Below are positions 17,602 to 28,265 of a stretch of 64,000 bases of DNA, piece by piece. The position numbers were made by a program, and so were the translations under genes. The number at the start of each line of letters is the position of its first letter. Position 1 is the stretch's first letter. This DNA comes from Anaerolineae bacterium (GTDB lineage: Bacteria; Chloroflexota; Anaerolineae; Anaerolineales; E44-bin32). Under the pieces are notes generated by a model. It was given only the letters and a program-made list of their open reading frames with translations, did no database searches and had not been told where the DNA came from. The stretch spans positions 62,001 to 126,000 of the forward strand of contig DUEZ01000006.1 in the NCBI GenBank assembly GCA_011174825.1, given 5' to 3'.

Positions 17602-20600
17602 ATGAATCTCTCCCCCCTACTTACCTATATACGTGAATTACCGGAATATAAACGGTTATGCCAGCTGCTGATCAAGAATGAGACGATTCCGCATCAGATC
17701 CGATTGCTGCGATCTGTTCGTCCCCCTCTTGCTGTTGCCTTGGCTCGTGACTTACGACGACCCGTCGTCTTACTTGTCCCACGCGCAGACCGCATGATTG
17801 CTCTAACTGAAGAGATTCCAGCCTGGGATCCTGAACTTAGTCTACTTACCTTCCCAGATCCGAATCCTTTATTCTATGAGCGTGCTGTTTGGTCACACAG
17901 TACAATTAGGCGTCGTGTGACCTGCCTCGCCTCGCTTACTGCTGATCGAATACCCGGTGGTTCTTCCAGTAACTCATTCGATCAGCCGAAAATCATCCTC
18001 GCGCCTGCTAAAGCCATCATGACGCGCACGATCCTCCCTCGAACTTTCATCTCTCAATCCCGCTGGTTGAAAGTAGGAGGTTTGATCCGCTTCGATCGGC
18101 TCGTCACCATGCTTGTAGATATTGGCTACACGCACACCAGCCTCGTCACCGAACCGGGTCAATTCAGTCGTCGTGGTGGGATTCTTGATCTTTGGCCCCC
18201 GACGGAGGGGAAACCAGCTAGGTTGGAGTTCTTTGGGGACGATTTAGATTCCATGCGCCTCTTTAACCCCAACTCTCAAAGATCGATTGATACACTGGAG
18301 GAAATCCTTTTAACACCGGCACGTGAAGGGCTGCCGCATCTATACCGAGAGGAGTGGGACGACCTGCTCCCACCAGGCGATCCCATTACAAGCCCTGTCC
18401 CTGATCCACTGCTCGAGTTCTTCCTTCCCTTAATGAACGGCGTCCCAACTGGACTGCTTGATTATCTCCCTCCAGATTCGATCATCCTGCTTGACGATCG
18501 AACCGTCTTTGAAGACGCAGTGAACGAATTGGAGGATGGCGCCCTGACTCAGCGGCAAGATCAAATACAGGCCGGCATAATATCCAAATCATTCCCTCTT
18601 CCGTATCTCACCCTGGCAGAGATCAACGATACTCTCGAAGATCGTTTGGCGATCGATCTTGGAATGGCCATAACCTCCGGAGAAGAAGACATACAATTGG
18701 CGGATTCCTTCACTCCCGGTCCTCGCTTTGGTGGCCAGCTGCGTCCCTTTATGGATCATCTCGTCGAACGTATCCTCCAGCATGAAACGATCGTGGTTGT
18801 CAGCCGACAAGCTCCCCGGTTATCTGAACTTTGGTCAGAAACCGATAAGCCAAGACCTGCGATAGAAATACTCCCGTCATCGCTTGTGCCAGGAGATCTG
18901 CATTTCATCCACGGTGCACTCTCCGAGGGTTGGCTCCTCGATGTTCCCGATGGCGAGCGAATTCATCTATTGACCGATGCTGAGATCTTCGGTTGGGTAA
19001 GACCGCGCCCTCGTCCCAGGCGCCGGAGGATCGCCGAAGCTCCAGAATCCGCGTACGCAGATTTGGAGACCGGGGATTGGGTCGTCCATGTCGACTACGG
19101 CATCGGGCATTTCGCCGGTTTGGTCGAACGGACACTTGAAGGTTTGAAAAGAGAATACCTTTTAATCGAGTTCGGTGGTGGAGATCAGCTTTATGTTCCC
19201 ATCCATCAGGCGGATCGGATCACTCGTTATGTCGGCGCAGATGGATCGGATCCTACCCCATCTCGACTTGGCACCCAGGAATGGGAGCGGGCTAAACTGG
19301 CAACCGGTAAAGCCGTCGAGGAGATCGCTCGTGAGCTCCTCGATCTATACGCTCGCAGGCAGACCATCCAAGGCTACGCATTTTCGGGGGATACACCGTG
19401 GCAGGGCGAGCTCGAGGCTTCATTTCCTTATGAAGAAACAGATGACCAGCTCATAGCTCTCGATGAAGTTAAACGTGATATGGAACACAGTCGCCCCATG
19501 GATCGACTGATCTGCGGTGATGTTGGCTACGGAAAGACAGAAGTTGCACTAAGAGCAGCTTTTAAGTCTGTGATGGACGGGAAGCAGGTTGTTATGCTCG
19601 TTCCAACCACCGTCCTCGCCCAACAGCATTTCAATACATTCCGCCAAAGGCTTGCCGCCTTTCCCGTTGAGGTTGAAATGCTTTCTCGCTTCCGTAAAGG
19701 ACGTGAAGCGACGCAAATCCTCCAACGTCTGACAAAAGGTGAGATTGACATCGTCATCGGAACACATCGATTGTTACAATCAGATGTTCAGTTTAAAGAT
19801 CTTGGTTTATTGATCATTGATGAGGAACAACGGTTTGGCGTGACACATAAAGAGTATCTCAAGCAATTGAGAACAGAAGTTGATGTGATCACATTAACCG
19901 CCACACCGATTCCACGCACACTGTTTATGGCCTTGGCTGGTGCTCGAGACATCTCAACCATTAACACCCCTCCAGAATCCCGTCTGCCCGTCCTCACTCA
20001 TGTGGGACCTTATGACCCGCGAATGATCAGACAGGCCGTGCTCCGTGAGCTTGATCGGGGTGGCCAAATTTATTTTGTACACAACAGAGTCCAAACCATC
20101 GAGACGATCAAGACCCGATTAAGTCGGCTCGTCCCTGAAGCCCTCATCATTGTTGCCCATGGACAGATGCCCGAAAAAGAACTATCCGTGGCGATGGAAC
20201 GCTTCGCCAATGGGGAAATCGACGTTCTCGTTTGCACCTCAATTATCGAATCTGGCTTGGATATTCCCAATGCCAATACACTGATCGTAGATCGTGCAGA
20301 TCGCTTCGGCTTAGCACAGCTATATCAGCTTCGAGGACGAGTGGGCCGTGGAGCTACCCAAGCGTATGCGTACTTCTTCCGACACCCTAGGTACCGTGCC
20401 ACAGAGGAGGCACTTTACCGACTGGAAACAATCGCTGAGCACTCACAACTCGGTGCTGGGTACGCGATTGCGATGCGTGACCTAGAGATCAGAGGCGCAG
20501 GTGATATCCTGGGGACCCGCCAACATGGACACATCTCAGCTGTTGGTTTCCACCTTTACACACGCTTGTTAGCTAGAGCTGTCCGACGTCTTAAAGATGC

Positions 20601-21072
20601 GTACAAGCTCGATTCACCTGAACCACCTAGCTTCCCCCACTTAGTCGAGCTGCTCCCAGTAATGATTGAACTTCCCCTTCCAAGCGCGATCCCTTCTGAT
20701 TACATTCCGGAACGAGAGCTTCGTCTACAGCTCTATCGACGAATGGCTGAAGTCCGTAGCCTGGAGGGCATTGGATCCCTTGCAGAGGAATTGAAAGACA
20801 GATTTGGGCCACTACCGATTGAGGTTGAGAATCTCCTTTACCAATTACGGATTAGATTATATGCAGTAGCAGCTGGCGTTGAATCAATCTCGATGGAAAA
20901 CGGACAACTTCTTCTACACTTGCCACGCGAGAAGGTTGATCTCAATGTCCTCAATCTTGGGGAGGACATCCGCCTCAGCAAACGAGGCCTATGGCTCGCT
21001 CGATCTGGTGATCAAGAATGGACCTCACGGCTGGTTGAGGTTTTAATCTCATTAGCATCTTCAGGAAATTAA
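17602..21072 (+). CDS. mfd: Transcription-repair coupling factor Mfd
   Basis: Mfd removes RNA polymerase stalled at DNA damage and recruits UvrA. The 1156-aa protein has the UvrB-like N-terminal part ([13 protein letters not shown]), the RNA polymerase-interacting CarD-like domain (about 490-570: [17 protein letters not shown]), the helicase motifs [14 protein letters not shown] (Walker A), [10 protein letters not shown] (Walker B, DEEQ), TATPIPRTL, and motif [11 protein letters not shown], plus the C-terminal TRCF domain. Length is normal and no frame break is visible. It immediately follows pth. Confidence 0.97.
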   Translation: MNLSPLLTYIRELPEYKRLCQLLIKNETIPHQIRLLRSVRPPLAVALARDLRRPVVLLVPRADRMIALTEEIPAWDPELSLLTFPDPNPLFYERAVWSHSTIRRRVTCLASLTADRIPGGSSSNSFDQPKIILAPAKAIMTRTILPRTFISQSRWLKVGGLIRFDRLVTMLVDIGYTHTSLVTEPGQFSRRGGILDLWPPTEGKPARLEFFGDDLDSMRLFNPNSQRSIDTLEEILLTPAREGLPHLYREEWDDLLPPGDPITSPVPDPLLEFFLPLMNGVPTGLLDYLPPDSIILLDDRTVFEDAVNELEDGALTQRQDQIQAGIISKSFPLPYLTLAEINDTLEDRLAIDLGMAITSGEEDIQLADSFTPGPRFGGQLRPFMDHLVERILQHETIVVVSRQAPRLSELWSETDKPRPAIEILPSSLVPGDLHFIHGALSEGWLLDVPDGERIHLLTDAEIFGWVRPRPRPRRRRIAEAPESAYADLETGDWVVHVDYGIGHFAGLVERTLEGLKREYLLIEFGGGDQLYVPIHQADRITRYVGADGSDPTPSRLGTQEWERAKLATGKAVEEIARELLDLYARRQTIQGYAFSGDTPWQGELEASFPYEETDDQLIALDEVKRDMEHSRPMDRLICGDVGYGKTEVALRAAFKSVMDGKQVVMLVPTTVLAQQHFNTFRQRLAAFPVEVEMLSRFRKGREATQILQRLTKGEIDIVIGTHRLLQSDVQFKDLGLLIIDEEQRFGVTHKEYLKQLRTEVDVITLTATPIPRTLFMALAGARDISTINTPPESRLPVLTHVGPYDPRMIRQAVLRELDRGGQIYFVHNRVQTIETIKTRLSRLVPEALIIVAHGQMPEKELSVAMERFANGEIDVLVCTSIIESGLDIPNANTLIVDRADRFGLAQLYQLRGRVGRGATQAYAYFFRHPRYRATEEALYRLETIAEHSQLGAGYAIAMRDLEIRGAGDILGTRQHGHISAVGFHLYTRLLARAVRRLKDAYKLDSPEPPSFPHLVELLPVMIELPLPSAIPSDYIPERELRLQLYRRMAEVRSLEGIGSLAEELKDRFGPLPIEVENLLYQLRIRLYAVAAGVESISMENGQLLLHLPREKVDLNVLNLGEDIRLSKRGLWLARSGDQEWTSRLVEVLISLASSGN

Positions 21073-21273
21073 CGTCGTCGATCTGTTTTATTGTCCGACC
21101 ACTCCCTTCCACTTCATTTAGTTCCGCATTCAATGCCATAAATTTGCCCATTCGGCGAGCGGCTAAGATAAGATTGCAGCATGTTGAGCGATCAACCTCG
21201 CTGTTGCTCCACCAATTCCTGATGACGCACCTGTAATCTGTGTTACGTGGTTCGCTGAATACCTTCGTGCCAT
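21073..21273 (-). pseudogene. Remnant of a short-chain dehydrogenase/reductase gene
   Basis: On the minus strand an ATG at 21273, preceded by AAGGAA, opens 36 codons containing the intact SDR cofactor motif TGASSGIGGATARLIAQ, then hits TAG at 21163-21165. The similarity continues in another frame with ILAARRMGKFMALNAEL and VEGSGR, the usual second strand and helix of SDRs. The frame shift falls near 21168, where a few residues of the strand are also missing. The remaining 150-200 residues of the enzyme are absent, because the fragment runs into the 3' end of mfd. Confidence 0.75.
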
Positions 21274-21575
21274 CACAAATTCCTTCCCTTAGGGGATGTA
21301 AATTCTCAGAAGAATGCGATCAATCCTGCCAAATTCTATTACCCACCGGAATTAGCACACTGGACTTTATATGCCTCTCTCTAGGTCATCAAAATTCATA
21401 TATCTTAAAGAGGTAGCTCCCAGTGAGCTGGGAGCTCGCGGGGAGCTAAAAGACCTGATACGATTATCTTGGATAAGCGTTTCGCTGCGTCACGTCTGGG
21501 TCAAACTATACGCACAGCTGAGAACTCGAGTGAAACCATAGGTCGAGCAAGTCTATTAATTTAATGCCTTTAGGA
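21274..21575. other. Gap with a short GC hairpin
   Basis: Between the SDR remnant and the lipoprotein gene no coding frame is convincing. It contains the dyad AGCTCCCAG (21415-21423), loop TGAG, CTGGGAGCT (21428-21436), followed by a second GGGGAGCT half. It may be a terminator remnant or repeat. Confidence 0.45.
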
Positions 21576-22493
21576 TTAAATGTCCCCCCGGTATAGGATG
21601 ACAATTGAGATATTTGGTTGATTATTTGTATATTCGATTCCAATGGCTAAAGTACGCCAATCGTACCTGTTTCCGTCTTCAGGTGAGGGACGGTGGAACA
21701 CATAGAAATTCATGTTGCCCAACTCTATTGGCCAGATGGCGGCCTGGTTGGTCACACCTGCGATCATTTCATTGCATTTACTTTCCGGGGTAACGAAGAA
21801 GACATCTTCGATTTGGGGCAATATAATCTGTCGGAATGATCCAAGTATATGAAACTCACTACCCCCAAGAACACCCCAATCGATTTCGGTAAGGTCACTA
21901 AATAATCCATTCACTGAATTAGGGAGGAATATAACGTCAGGATTCCACCAGTCGTGGCGTATGACCAAACCACGTTCAGGGTGGACAGTGCGGTTTAACG
22001 CCTCAGCATCTTCATCGATGAGGCTCGAAACGAAAACCTCCAGCAAGTTGTTCACCCTTGCATCTTCACAGAATTGTGAGGGGAGGATATCTTCCGTCAG
22101 GTTCCATGCATTTACCCAACCTGTTCCCCCTGCAGGAGTATGAATCTCAACCCACGTTGAACTCCCTAATCGAGTGCTGCTACCTGTAAGCTTGATACCC
22201 CGTTGATCATATGCCAGCTCACTTACGGCAGTCCCAGAGATACCCGCCGGCTTACGGACGATGAGTGTTTCTTCACTACCTACCCAGACAACTGCGTATT
22301 GATCCGTTCCGATCTCAATTGAGGGAGACGGAGAAATCTGCAATTGTGGTTGGTTTGTTGGGGTGGGAAGAGCGACTGTTTTCGTACCAATTGGCACCAA
22401 TGTGCGCGTACATGCCGACAATAACAGACCTGATATACATAGGACACAAAATCTACTTACGATCCTACACCGAATGATGGATACCACTTTCAC
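21576..22493 (-). CDS. SH3-like lipoprotein of unknown function
   Basis: The 305-aa protein has a lipoprotein signal with lipobox LLSAC (Cys28), so it should be anchored on the outer face of the membrane. A Thr/Pro-rich spacer (ALPTPTNQPQ) precedes a domain (about 65-135) that looks like a bacterial SH3 domain: TLIVRKPAGISGTAVSELAY and STWVEIHTPAGGTGWVNAWNL, with the typical final W-V-N/Y. The remaining 170 residues are unassigned. SH3b domains usually bind cell wall or peptides. It follows lon on the same strand, with 128 bases between. Confidence 0.72.
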   Translation of the reverse strand: MKVVSIIRCRIVSRFCVLCISGLLLSACTRTLVPIGTKTVALPTPTNQPQLQISPSPSIEIGTDQYAVVWVGSEETLIVRKPAGISGTAVSELAYDQRGIKLTGSSTRLGSSTWVEIHTPAGGTGWVNAWNLTEDILPSQFCEDARVNNLLEVFVSSLIDEDAEALNRTVHPERGLVIRHDWWNPDVIFLPNSVNGLFSDLTEIDWGVLGGSEFHILGSFRQIILPQIEDVFFVTPESKCNEMIAGVTNQAAIWPIELGNMNFYVFHRPSPEDGNRYDWRTLAIGIEYTNNQPNISIVILYRGDI

Positions 22494-22621
22494 TTCATCC
22501 CTTAATATAGTTCACCAATTCTTCGACATCGAATTGTCAGTAACGATCTCGACGCCCTCGTCAGTTGATGTTGTTTTATGAAACAGTATGAACGTCGCCA
22601 ACAAACCGTAGAGCAATCCGA

Positions 22622-25051
22622 TTAGTCGGTCGATTCTTGAACCAAAGCCATCATGAGCACCTCATCCATGTGCTCGACCAATTGGATGTTCAACGCAGTT
22701 CTCGCTTGTCGAGGTAGTTTCACCAGGTCTTTATTGTTCTTCTCAGGGATGATCACCGTATTCAGCTTCAGGCGGTACGCTGCAAGTACCTTTTCACGAA
22801 TACCCCCAATCGGAAGAACCTTTCCCCGGAGCGTTATCTCTCCACTCATCCCCACATCTCTTCTTACCGGTATACCTGTTAAAACTGAGGCTAGCGCAGT
22901 GGCGATCGTAATCCCAGCGCTTGGTCCATCCTTGGGGATTGATCCCTCTGGAACATGAATGTGGATATCGGTCTTCTCAAAGATCTCAGGGTCGATATTC
23001 AGATCTTTGCTACGGGATTTGACGTAAGATAGAGCTGCCTGCGCTGACTCTTGCATCACATCCCCAATTTGCCCGGTGATTTGTAGGTTACCTTTACCTT
23101 CGATGAGGAGAGCCTCGATAGCAAGTGTATCACCCCCGCTCTCAGTCCACGCTAAACCTGTGGCAGTCCCGATCTGATCCTCCGTCTCGGCTTCGTGAGG
23201 TGTGATTTGAGGAGGTCCGAGTAATTTATGGAGCATATTAGGTGTGATACGTTTGGGCACCTTCTTCCCTTCGGCTCTACGCCGAGCAATCTTACGGCAG
23301 ATCTTGCCAATCTCACGTTCGAGATTTCGGACGCCGGCTTCCCATGTGTATTCGCGGATCACTGTCTTTAGGGCGTCTTCCGAGAAACTTAAATCGCCTT
23401 TGATCAATCCATTTTGCTCGACTTGACGGGGGACCAAGAATCTGCGGGCGATGATTAGCTTCTCCTCTTCAATGTATCCTGGAAATTGAATCACCTCCAA
23501 ACGGTCGAGCAAGGCAGGGGGGATTGGATCAAGCGTATTTGCCGTTGTGATGAAAAAAACTTGGGAAAGATCATAGGCAAGCTCAATGTAGTGATCCGAA
23601 AAAGCATGATTTTGTTCTGGATCGAGCACCTCTAAGAGCGAGGATGCCGGATCCCCACGAAAGTCTCGCCCAAGCTTGTCAATTTCATCAAGCATGAAGA
23701 GAGGATTTACGGTTTCGGCTCGCCTCATGGTTTGTAAGATCCGACCGGGGAGTGCGCCGATATACGTTCTCCGGTGACCACGAATCTCCGCCTCGTCCCG
23801 AATACCTCCCAATGAAATACGGATGAATTTACGTCCCAGTGAATCTGCAATCGATCGTCCCAGTGATGTTTTACCCGTCCCCGGGGGCCCAACAAAACAT
23901 AAAATCGGTTGACGTTGTTTTGTGGGCGCGAGACTCTTCACGGCGATAAACTCAAGGATGCGTTCCTTGGCTTCTTCAAGACCGTAGTGATCTTCATTCA
24001 ACACTTTTGCCACATGCTTGATGTCGAGGCTGTCTTGAGTCGCTTCAGACCAGGGTAAGCCCATCAGCCAATCAACGTAAGTACGGATGATGGACACCTC
24101 TGGAGAAATTGGCGGCATCTGGGAAAGACGTTGGAGTTCTTTAAGCGCCCGGACTTCTACCTCTTCAGGTAGATTGAGGTGCTGAACCCTCTGACGAAGT
24201 TCAGCAATCTCTTGTGTCCAAAGATCGGTCTCACCTAATTCGATTTGGATCGCTTTCATCTGCTCACGTAGATACAACTCACGCTGCGCTCTATCAACCT
24301 CACTCTGAACCTGACTGTGTATATGATCCTCTAACTCGAGGACATCTAATTCACGACCAAGTAACACACTCGTTTGCTGCAGCCGTTCTAAGGGATCGAA
24401 GGTTTCTAGGATCGTCTGACGTTCAACGATGGATAAAGTAAGTGCTGAAGCTATGAGATCAGCCAACCAAGCCGGATCTTCGATGTTTACGGCGTAGACA
24501 TAGGCTTCCTCAGGCAAGCTTCGATTCAATTGAACGCACTTCTCAAACAAGGTCAATACAACCCTCATCAGCGCCAGGGTCTCTTTCGTCCGCTCAGAAA
24601 TCTCCTCTATCGGTCGCGCACGTACCCGTAAATACGGTTTCGTTTGTACAAACTCGACAACTTCAACCCTTCGCCGCCCCTGTGTGAGGACCGAGATGGA
24701 GCCATCTGGAAGATGCATTAACCTCCCAACGGCTATCTCAGTACCAACAGGGTATAGATCATCGGGAGTCGGGTCTTCAGTTGCTGGATCATGTTGAGCT
24801 ATGGCGATCATGGTTTCGTTGTTAAGTGCTACCTCTTCGATGGCGATCAATGATGGATCATGGCTGACAAAGAGGGGGGTTACCATATTTGGATAGAGAA
24901 CAACATCCCGAAGCGGAAGCACCGCTCCCTCGATCAAACCTTCGTCATCGAGCAATGCATTCTTAATCTCGTAAAGTTCATCCACCCGCCGTCCCACTGA
25001 TCTTGTCCACTCTGTGGGGATTTGCGGCCAGCTAGACCAGTAACTTGTCAT
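22622..25051 (-). CDS. lon: ATP-dependent Lon protease
   Basis: Lon degrades misfolded and regulatory proteins in the cytoplasm. The 809-aa protein has the N-terminal LonN domain (AVLPLRDVVLYPNMV), a coiled region, the AAA+ module with GPPGTGKTSLG and MLDEIDKLG, and the protease domain with catalytic Ser in PKDGPSAGIT and Lys in LPIGGIREKVLAA. It is complete. Its start overlaps the folC stop by 4 bases (ATGA), so it is co-expressed with folC. Confidence 0.97.
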   Translation of the reverse strand: MTSYWSSWPQIPTEWTRSVGRRVDELYEIKNALLDDEGLIEGAVLPLRDVVLYPNMVTPLFVSHDPSLIAIEEVALNNETMIAIAQHDPATEDPTPDDLYPVGTEIAVGRLMHLPDGSISVLTQGRRRVEVVEFVQTKPYLRVRARPIEEISERTKETLALMRVVLTLFEKCVQLNRSLPEEAYVYAVNIEDPAWLADLIASALTLSIVERQTILETFDPLERLQQTSVLLGRELDVLELEDHIHSQVQSEVDRAQRELYLREQMKAIQIELGETDLWTQEIAELRQRVQHLNLPEEVEVRALKELQRLSQMPPISPEVSIIRTYVDWLMGLPWSEATQDSLDIKHVAKVLNEDHYGLEEAKERILEFIAVKSLAPTKQRQPILCFVGPPGTGKTSLGRSIADSLGRKFIRISLGGIRDEAEIRGHRRTYIGALPGRILQTMRRAETVNPLFMLDEIDKLGRDFRGDPASSLLEVLDPEQNHAFSDHYIELAYDLSQVFFITTANTLDPIPPALLDRLEVIQFPGYIEEEKLIIARRFLVPRQVEQNGLIKGDLSFSEDALKTVIREYTWEAGVRNLEREIGKICRKIARRRAEGKKVPKRITPNMLHKLLGPPQITPHEAETEDQIGTATGLAWTESGGDTLAIEALLIEGKGNLQITGQIGDVMQESAQAALSYVKSRSKDLNIDPEIFEKTDIHIHVPEGSIPKDGPSAGITIATALASVLTGIPVRRDVGMSGEITLRGKVLPIGGIREKVLAAYRLKLNTVIIPEKNNKDLVKLPRQARTALNIQLVEHMDEVLMMALVQESTD

Positions 25052-26448
25052 TTTACGCCTTCTTCAACATCCAATGGAATCGATCGTTCTCTCTTCTCCC
25101 AAGCGCTTAGGATTTCTCCAACGATGAATAAACTTCCTGTTGCAAGAACGACGCCTTCGGGCCACGTTTGTTTGAGAGCCAGATCGAGCGCAGCTTCAAC
25201 GTGCTCATCGATCTCCACTCTCAAACCATGGCTATGCGCAACGCGTGCCAGATCTTCAGGATCCGCTGCTCGTGGATGATCCGCCTGAGTGACAATCAGA
25301 CGAGACACGCGCGGAAGCAACTCGATTAACATACCAGGGATATCCTTGTCCGCTGAAGCCCCAAAAATCAGTGTCACCTGTCGACCCGGAAAAAAATCAT
25401 CGAGAGCAATTCGTAACTTCAACGCCGAATCTCGATTATGGGCGGCATCGACCACCAACACCGGATTGGTAGAAAGGATTTGAAATCGACCCGGCCAATT
25501 CGTTTCCCGGAAACCCTTCTGAATGACGTCCTCTCTCACCTCAAGCCCTTGAGTATTAAGGACCTGGATCGTCGCGTAAGCAACCGCTCCATTCACAACT
25601 TGGTGATGTCCAAGGAGCGGAATCCAGTAGCGAGGTGGAGCCCACTCTTCTCCACCAGCTGATTCAACATAAGCGTCCATCAAGGGCTGCTCAGCTGAAG
25701 ACCAGATATATAGGCTCTGTCCGCTGAGATCACGAGTGCCCGGTGAGTAAAGCCAATCACGTCCTACCAGGCTCAAGGGTGCGTCAAGTGAGTGAGCTGC
25801 ATCTTCAACCACACGTTCGGCTTCATGTTGTTGAGGTGCCGAGATCACTGGCACCCCCGACTTGATAATTCCAGCCTTCTCCCTGGCGATATCCGAGAGG
25901 CTTTCGCCAAGAAGATGCATATGATCATAGGAAAGAGACGTGATCACCGATGCCATCGGTGTGATCACGTTGGTGGCATCCAAACGACCCCCTAGCCCGA
26001 CTTCAAAGACCGCAACCTCAACCTCGTTCCGAGCGAAGCTAAGAAACGCGAGTGCAGTAATGATCTCATAAACGGTTAGTTGTTGGATGGCCTCGATATG
26101 CGGTTTGAGGATCCCAACAAGTTCGACTATCTCAGCTTTATCTATTTCATGGTCATCGACTCGAATACGTTCCGTGAAGCGTTGGAGATGAGGAGAGGTA
26201 TAGAGGCCAGTTTTATAGCCCGCTGCCTGTAAGATCGAAGCGATCATAGCCGAGACGGAGCCTTTCCCCTTCGTACCAGCGATATGAACGGAACGGTACT
26301 TCCGATGAGGATCCCCCAAGGCTTGGACTAAAGCATGGACACGCTTTAAATCAAGCACCTCGGGAGAATAGCGGTAACTTCGCTCAACACTATAATCGAT
26401 GTGGCTGTAAAGATAATCTAGGGCTTCTTGATATCGCTGTTCGATCAT
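25048..26448 (-). CDS. folC: Bifunctional folylpolyglutamate synthase / dihydrofolate synthase
   Basis: FolC adds glutamate to dihydropteroate and folates. The 466-aa protein has the P-loop IAGTKGKGSVSAMIASIL (about 57-74), TSPHLQRFTERI, the EVGLGGRLDATN motif and the C-terminal VVDAAHNRDSA and GASADKD. All are canonical for the Mur-ligase-like family. The coding start lies only 9 bases after a TACAAT -10 box, so the transcript should be almost leaderless. It is the first gene of the folC-lon unit. Confidence 0.95.
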   Translation of the reverse strand: MIEQRYQEALDYLYSHIDYSVERSYRYSPEVLDLKRVHALVQALGDPHRKYRSVHIAGTKGKGSVSAMIASILQAAGYKTGLYTSPHLQRFTERIRVDDHEIDKAEIVELVGILKPHIEAIQQLTVYEIITALAFLSFARNEVEVAVFEVGLGGRLDATNVITPMASVITSLSYDHMHLLGESLSDIAREKAGIIKSGVPVISAPQQHEAERVVEDAAHSLDAPLSLVGRDWLYSPGTRDLSGQSLYIWSSAEQPLMDAYVESAGGEEWAPPRYWIPLLGHHQVVNGAVAYATIQVLNTQGLEVREDVIQKGFRETNWPGRFQILSTNPVLVVDAAHNRDSALKLRIALDDFFPGRQVTLIFGASADKDIPGMLIELLPRVSRLIVTQADHPRAADPEDLARVAHSHGLRVEIDEHVEAALDLALKQTWPEGVVLATGSLFIVGEILSAWEKRERSIPLDVEEGVK

Positions 26449-26457
26449 GGACTGAAG

Positions 26458-26486
26458 ATTGTAACTTCCGCTCAGGAATGAGACAA
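26458..26486 (-). promoter_or_regulatory. Near-leaderless promoter of folC-lon
   Basis: On the minus strand: -35 TTGTCT (26486-26481), 17-bp spacer, -10 TACAAT (26463-26458), then 9 bases to the ATG. The transcript would begin about 2-3 nt before the start codon. Confidence 0.6.
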
Positions 26487-26536
26487 GGTTTATGAATTAC
26501 TTAATCGTAGCAAAGTGAAGTGGAAGATGTAGGTCA

Positions 26537-26564
26537 TTGCAGTGTCATCACTTGATGTTATAAT
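26537..26564 (+). promoter_or_regulatory. Promoter of the HNH endonuclease-like gene
   Basis: A perfect -10 TATAAT (26559-26564) with a partial -35 TTGCAG (26537-26542) at 16 bp. Transcription would start near 26571. This places the possible GTG start at 26542 inside the promoter and supports ATG 26590. Confidence 0.6.
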
Positions 26565-26589
26565 CCTGCGGAAATTGGGAGCCGCCCGG

Positions 26590-27093
26590 ATGAATGAACC
26601 GGTTCTTTTGCTTAACGCGAATTACGAACCTCTCAATGTCTGTACAACCCGACGTGCGTTGGGATTGCTTCAAACCGGTAAAGCAAGAATGCTGCTCAAC
26701 GGACGTGGTTATATTCGCACTGTACGGACTGCCTACCCCCGACCTTCGATTGTGCGACTTGGATATATGATTAAACGACCACGCCCACGTGTAAGGCTGG
26801 CCAAACGGGAAATCTTTCGCCGCGATAACTATATCTGTCAATATTGTGGCTCCAGGTCTAGTTCGCTTACGATTGATCATGTTGTTCCACGCCATCGCGG
26901 TGGAGACCACAGTTGGTCCAACCTTGTGACAGCATGTGAGGTCTGCAACCTAAAGAAAGGAGGACGTACCATCCAGGAGGCCCGCATGACTTTGCTTCGT
27001 TCACCTCAGGAGCCACGTGCGACCGCGCTTTACCTTTATGGCACGCACTTGGTGAGCAATCAGGATTGGCGTCCATACCTTGAAGGTTGGTAA
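26590..27093 (+). CDS. HNH endonuclease-family protein
   Basis: The 167-aa protein has the IscB/HNH_5-type core: CQYCGSRSS (first Cys pair), LTIDHVVPRHRGGDHSWSNLV (D-H and N) and CEVCNLKKGGR (second Cys pair), in the order of single-domain HNH proteins widespread in bacteria. Residues 1-50 (EPVLLLNANYEPLNV, RRALGLLQTGKARML) are the conserved N-terminal portion of this family. It probably binds or cuts nucleic acid; its biological role is not established. The ATG at 26590 is supported by GGGAG upstream and by the promoter. Its end overlaps the convergent gene by 34 bases. Confidence 0.88.
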   Translation: MNEPVLLLNANYEPLNVCTTRRALGLLQTGKARMLLNGRGYIRTVRTAYPRPSIVRLGYMIKRPRPRVRLAKREIFRRDNYICQYCGSRSSSLTIDHVVPRHRGGDHSWSNLVTACEVCNLKKGGRTIQEARMTLLRSPQEPRATALYLYGTHLVSNQDWRPYLEGW

Positions 27094-28265
27094 CCTCCTC
27101 CTTGTAGGGCTTCAATTGAGGCATAGATTCCCCCTGAGACAACCCCATATCCACCAGTAATAATCGGGATTGATGCCTGGCTCACGGCTTGTGTGAGCTC
27201 ACGCAACGCTGAGTCCGTGATCTGATCTTCCCACCCAAGATCGGCCGCAAAACGATTCGCGTTCGAAGGCCATATACCTCGGTGTGCCATCCAAACCCGT
27301 GTATCCCAGAGAACCCCATCAGCCATTTCTGAAAGCCTTCTTACAAAGGCCTCTGGCCCCCACGAGTCGATGAAAGCACCTACGAGCGATTGAACTTCAC
27401 CCCGTTCGGATCTTCCACTAGCCACCATACCTCTTTCCTCAGCAAACACACGAACCCAGATTTGCGTTTCTTGTTCAAGTGTCCGCCACACATGTGAAGA
27501 AGCCCTTCCGATGAGGACGAGAGCCCTTGCCGGTGTAACCAATACCTCGCGCATACGCTCGACACGCTCAAGAGCTCCCATTGGCGTCTGAGCAAGAAAA
27601 GATTCAAGATGTGAGCCAAGGTGTGGATGGCGATAGAGGAGGAGTAGATCAGTGGGGGTATCAATATCGGCACGAGTGGCCGCTGATGGATCAAGTGATT
27701 TGACCTCATAGCCGATTTCGTGATCAAGCACCCAACCAAGGGAGTTATCTGTTTGAAGTTTCTCAGCGAGTGAGATAATCGATCCCGCATGGTTGAGCAC
27801 GACCCAATCGCTAGAATGGTAATTATTCACAACTGCGGTAGGACGTTCAGCCTCCAACGCTAGGTCAAACACCTCTTGAAGTCGGTCGGTCGTCATCAGA
27901 GGCGCACTTGCTCCACCGAAGTAAGCTATACGTTGGAAACCACCCTCCTCCACCCAGCAAGTGAGTTCACGCCCGAAGTTAAAACTCCCTTTTGGTCTCT
28001 CCAACGCGATTCCGCCTATGGAGGACAAAACCTCCCTATCTTCTTTCTCGGCAGCAAACACATAGATTGGACCAACCACATTGATTGAAGAGAGGCGACG
28101 CAACATGTCAACTGCAGCTGCTCGACGTCCTTCAGCAAGCCATAACTCTGCGGGTGAGGAACCCGCCGGAGGTAACATAATTAAAACAGGGATTGGGTTT
28201 GACAAAATATACTGGACGGTAAACCAAAAAATCTTTTCTTGTTGATCTACCCTACGACATCTCAA
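27060..28265 (-). CDS. Uncharacterised protein, N-terminal half resembles a nucleotidyltransferase fold
   Basis: I do not recognise this 401-aa protein as a named family. The first half looks like a GT-A/MobA-CofC-type alpha-beta domain: IPVLIMLPPA, RIAYFGGASAPLMTTDRLQE, AVVNNYHSSDWVVL and ATRADIDTPTDLLLL, reminiscent of the '-DiDTp-Dl' strand of CofC/MobA-like proteins. The second half has a Rossmann-like opening (ARALVLIGRAS), a helical stretch, a DTRVWMAHRG segment and ends in ITGGYGVVSGGIY. The longest start is TTG 28265, overlapping the hpf stop; the real start may be an internal codon because no good ribosome site is seen. Confidence 0.6.
   Translation of the reverse strand: MRCRRVDQQEKIFWFTVQYILSNPIPVLIMLPPAGSSPAELWLAEGRRAAAVDMLRRLSSINVVGPIYVFAAEKEDREVLSSIGGIALERPKGSFNFGRELTCWVEEGGFQRIAYFGGASAPLMTTDRLQEVFDLALEAERPTAVVNNYHSSDWVVLNHAGSIISLAEKLQTDNSLGWVLDHEIGYEVKSLDPSAATRADIDTPTDLLLLYRHPHLGSHLESFLAQTPMGALERVERMREVLVTPARALVLIGRASSHVWRTLEQETQIWVRVFAEERGMVASGRSERGEVQSLVGAFIDSWGPEAFVRRLSEMADGVLWDTRVWMAHRGIWPSNANRFAADLGWEDQITDSALRELTQAVSQASIPIITGGYGVVSGGIYASIEALQGGGYQPSRYGRQS

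Noticed and set aside
26542-26589. Longer HNH protein starting at GTG 26542
   Set aside because: The codon lies in the promoter, upstream of the predicted transcript start; the conserved sequence begins at ATG 26590.
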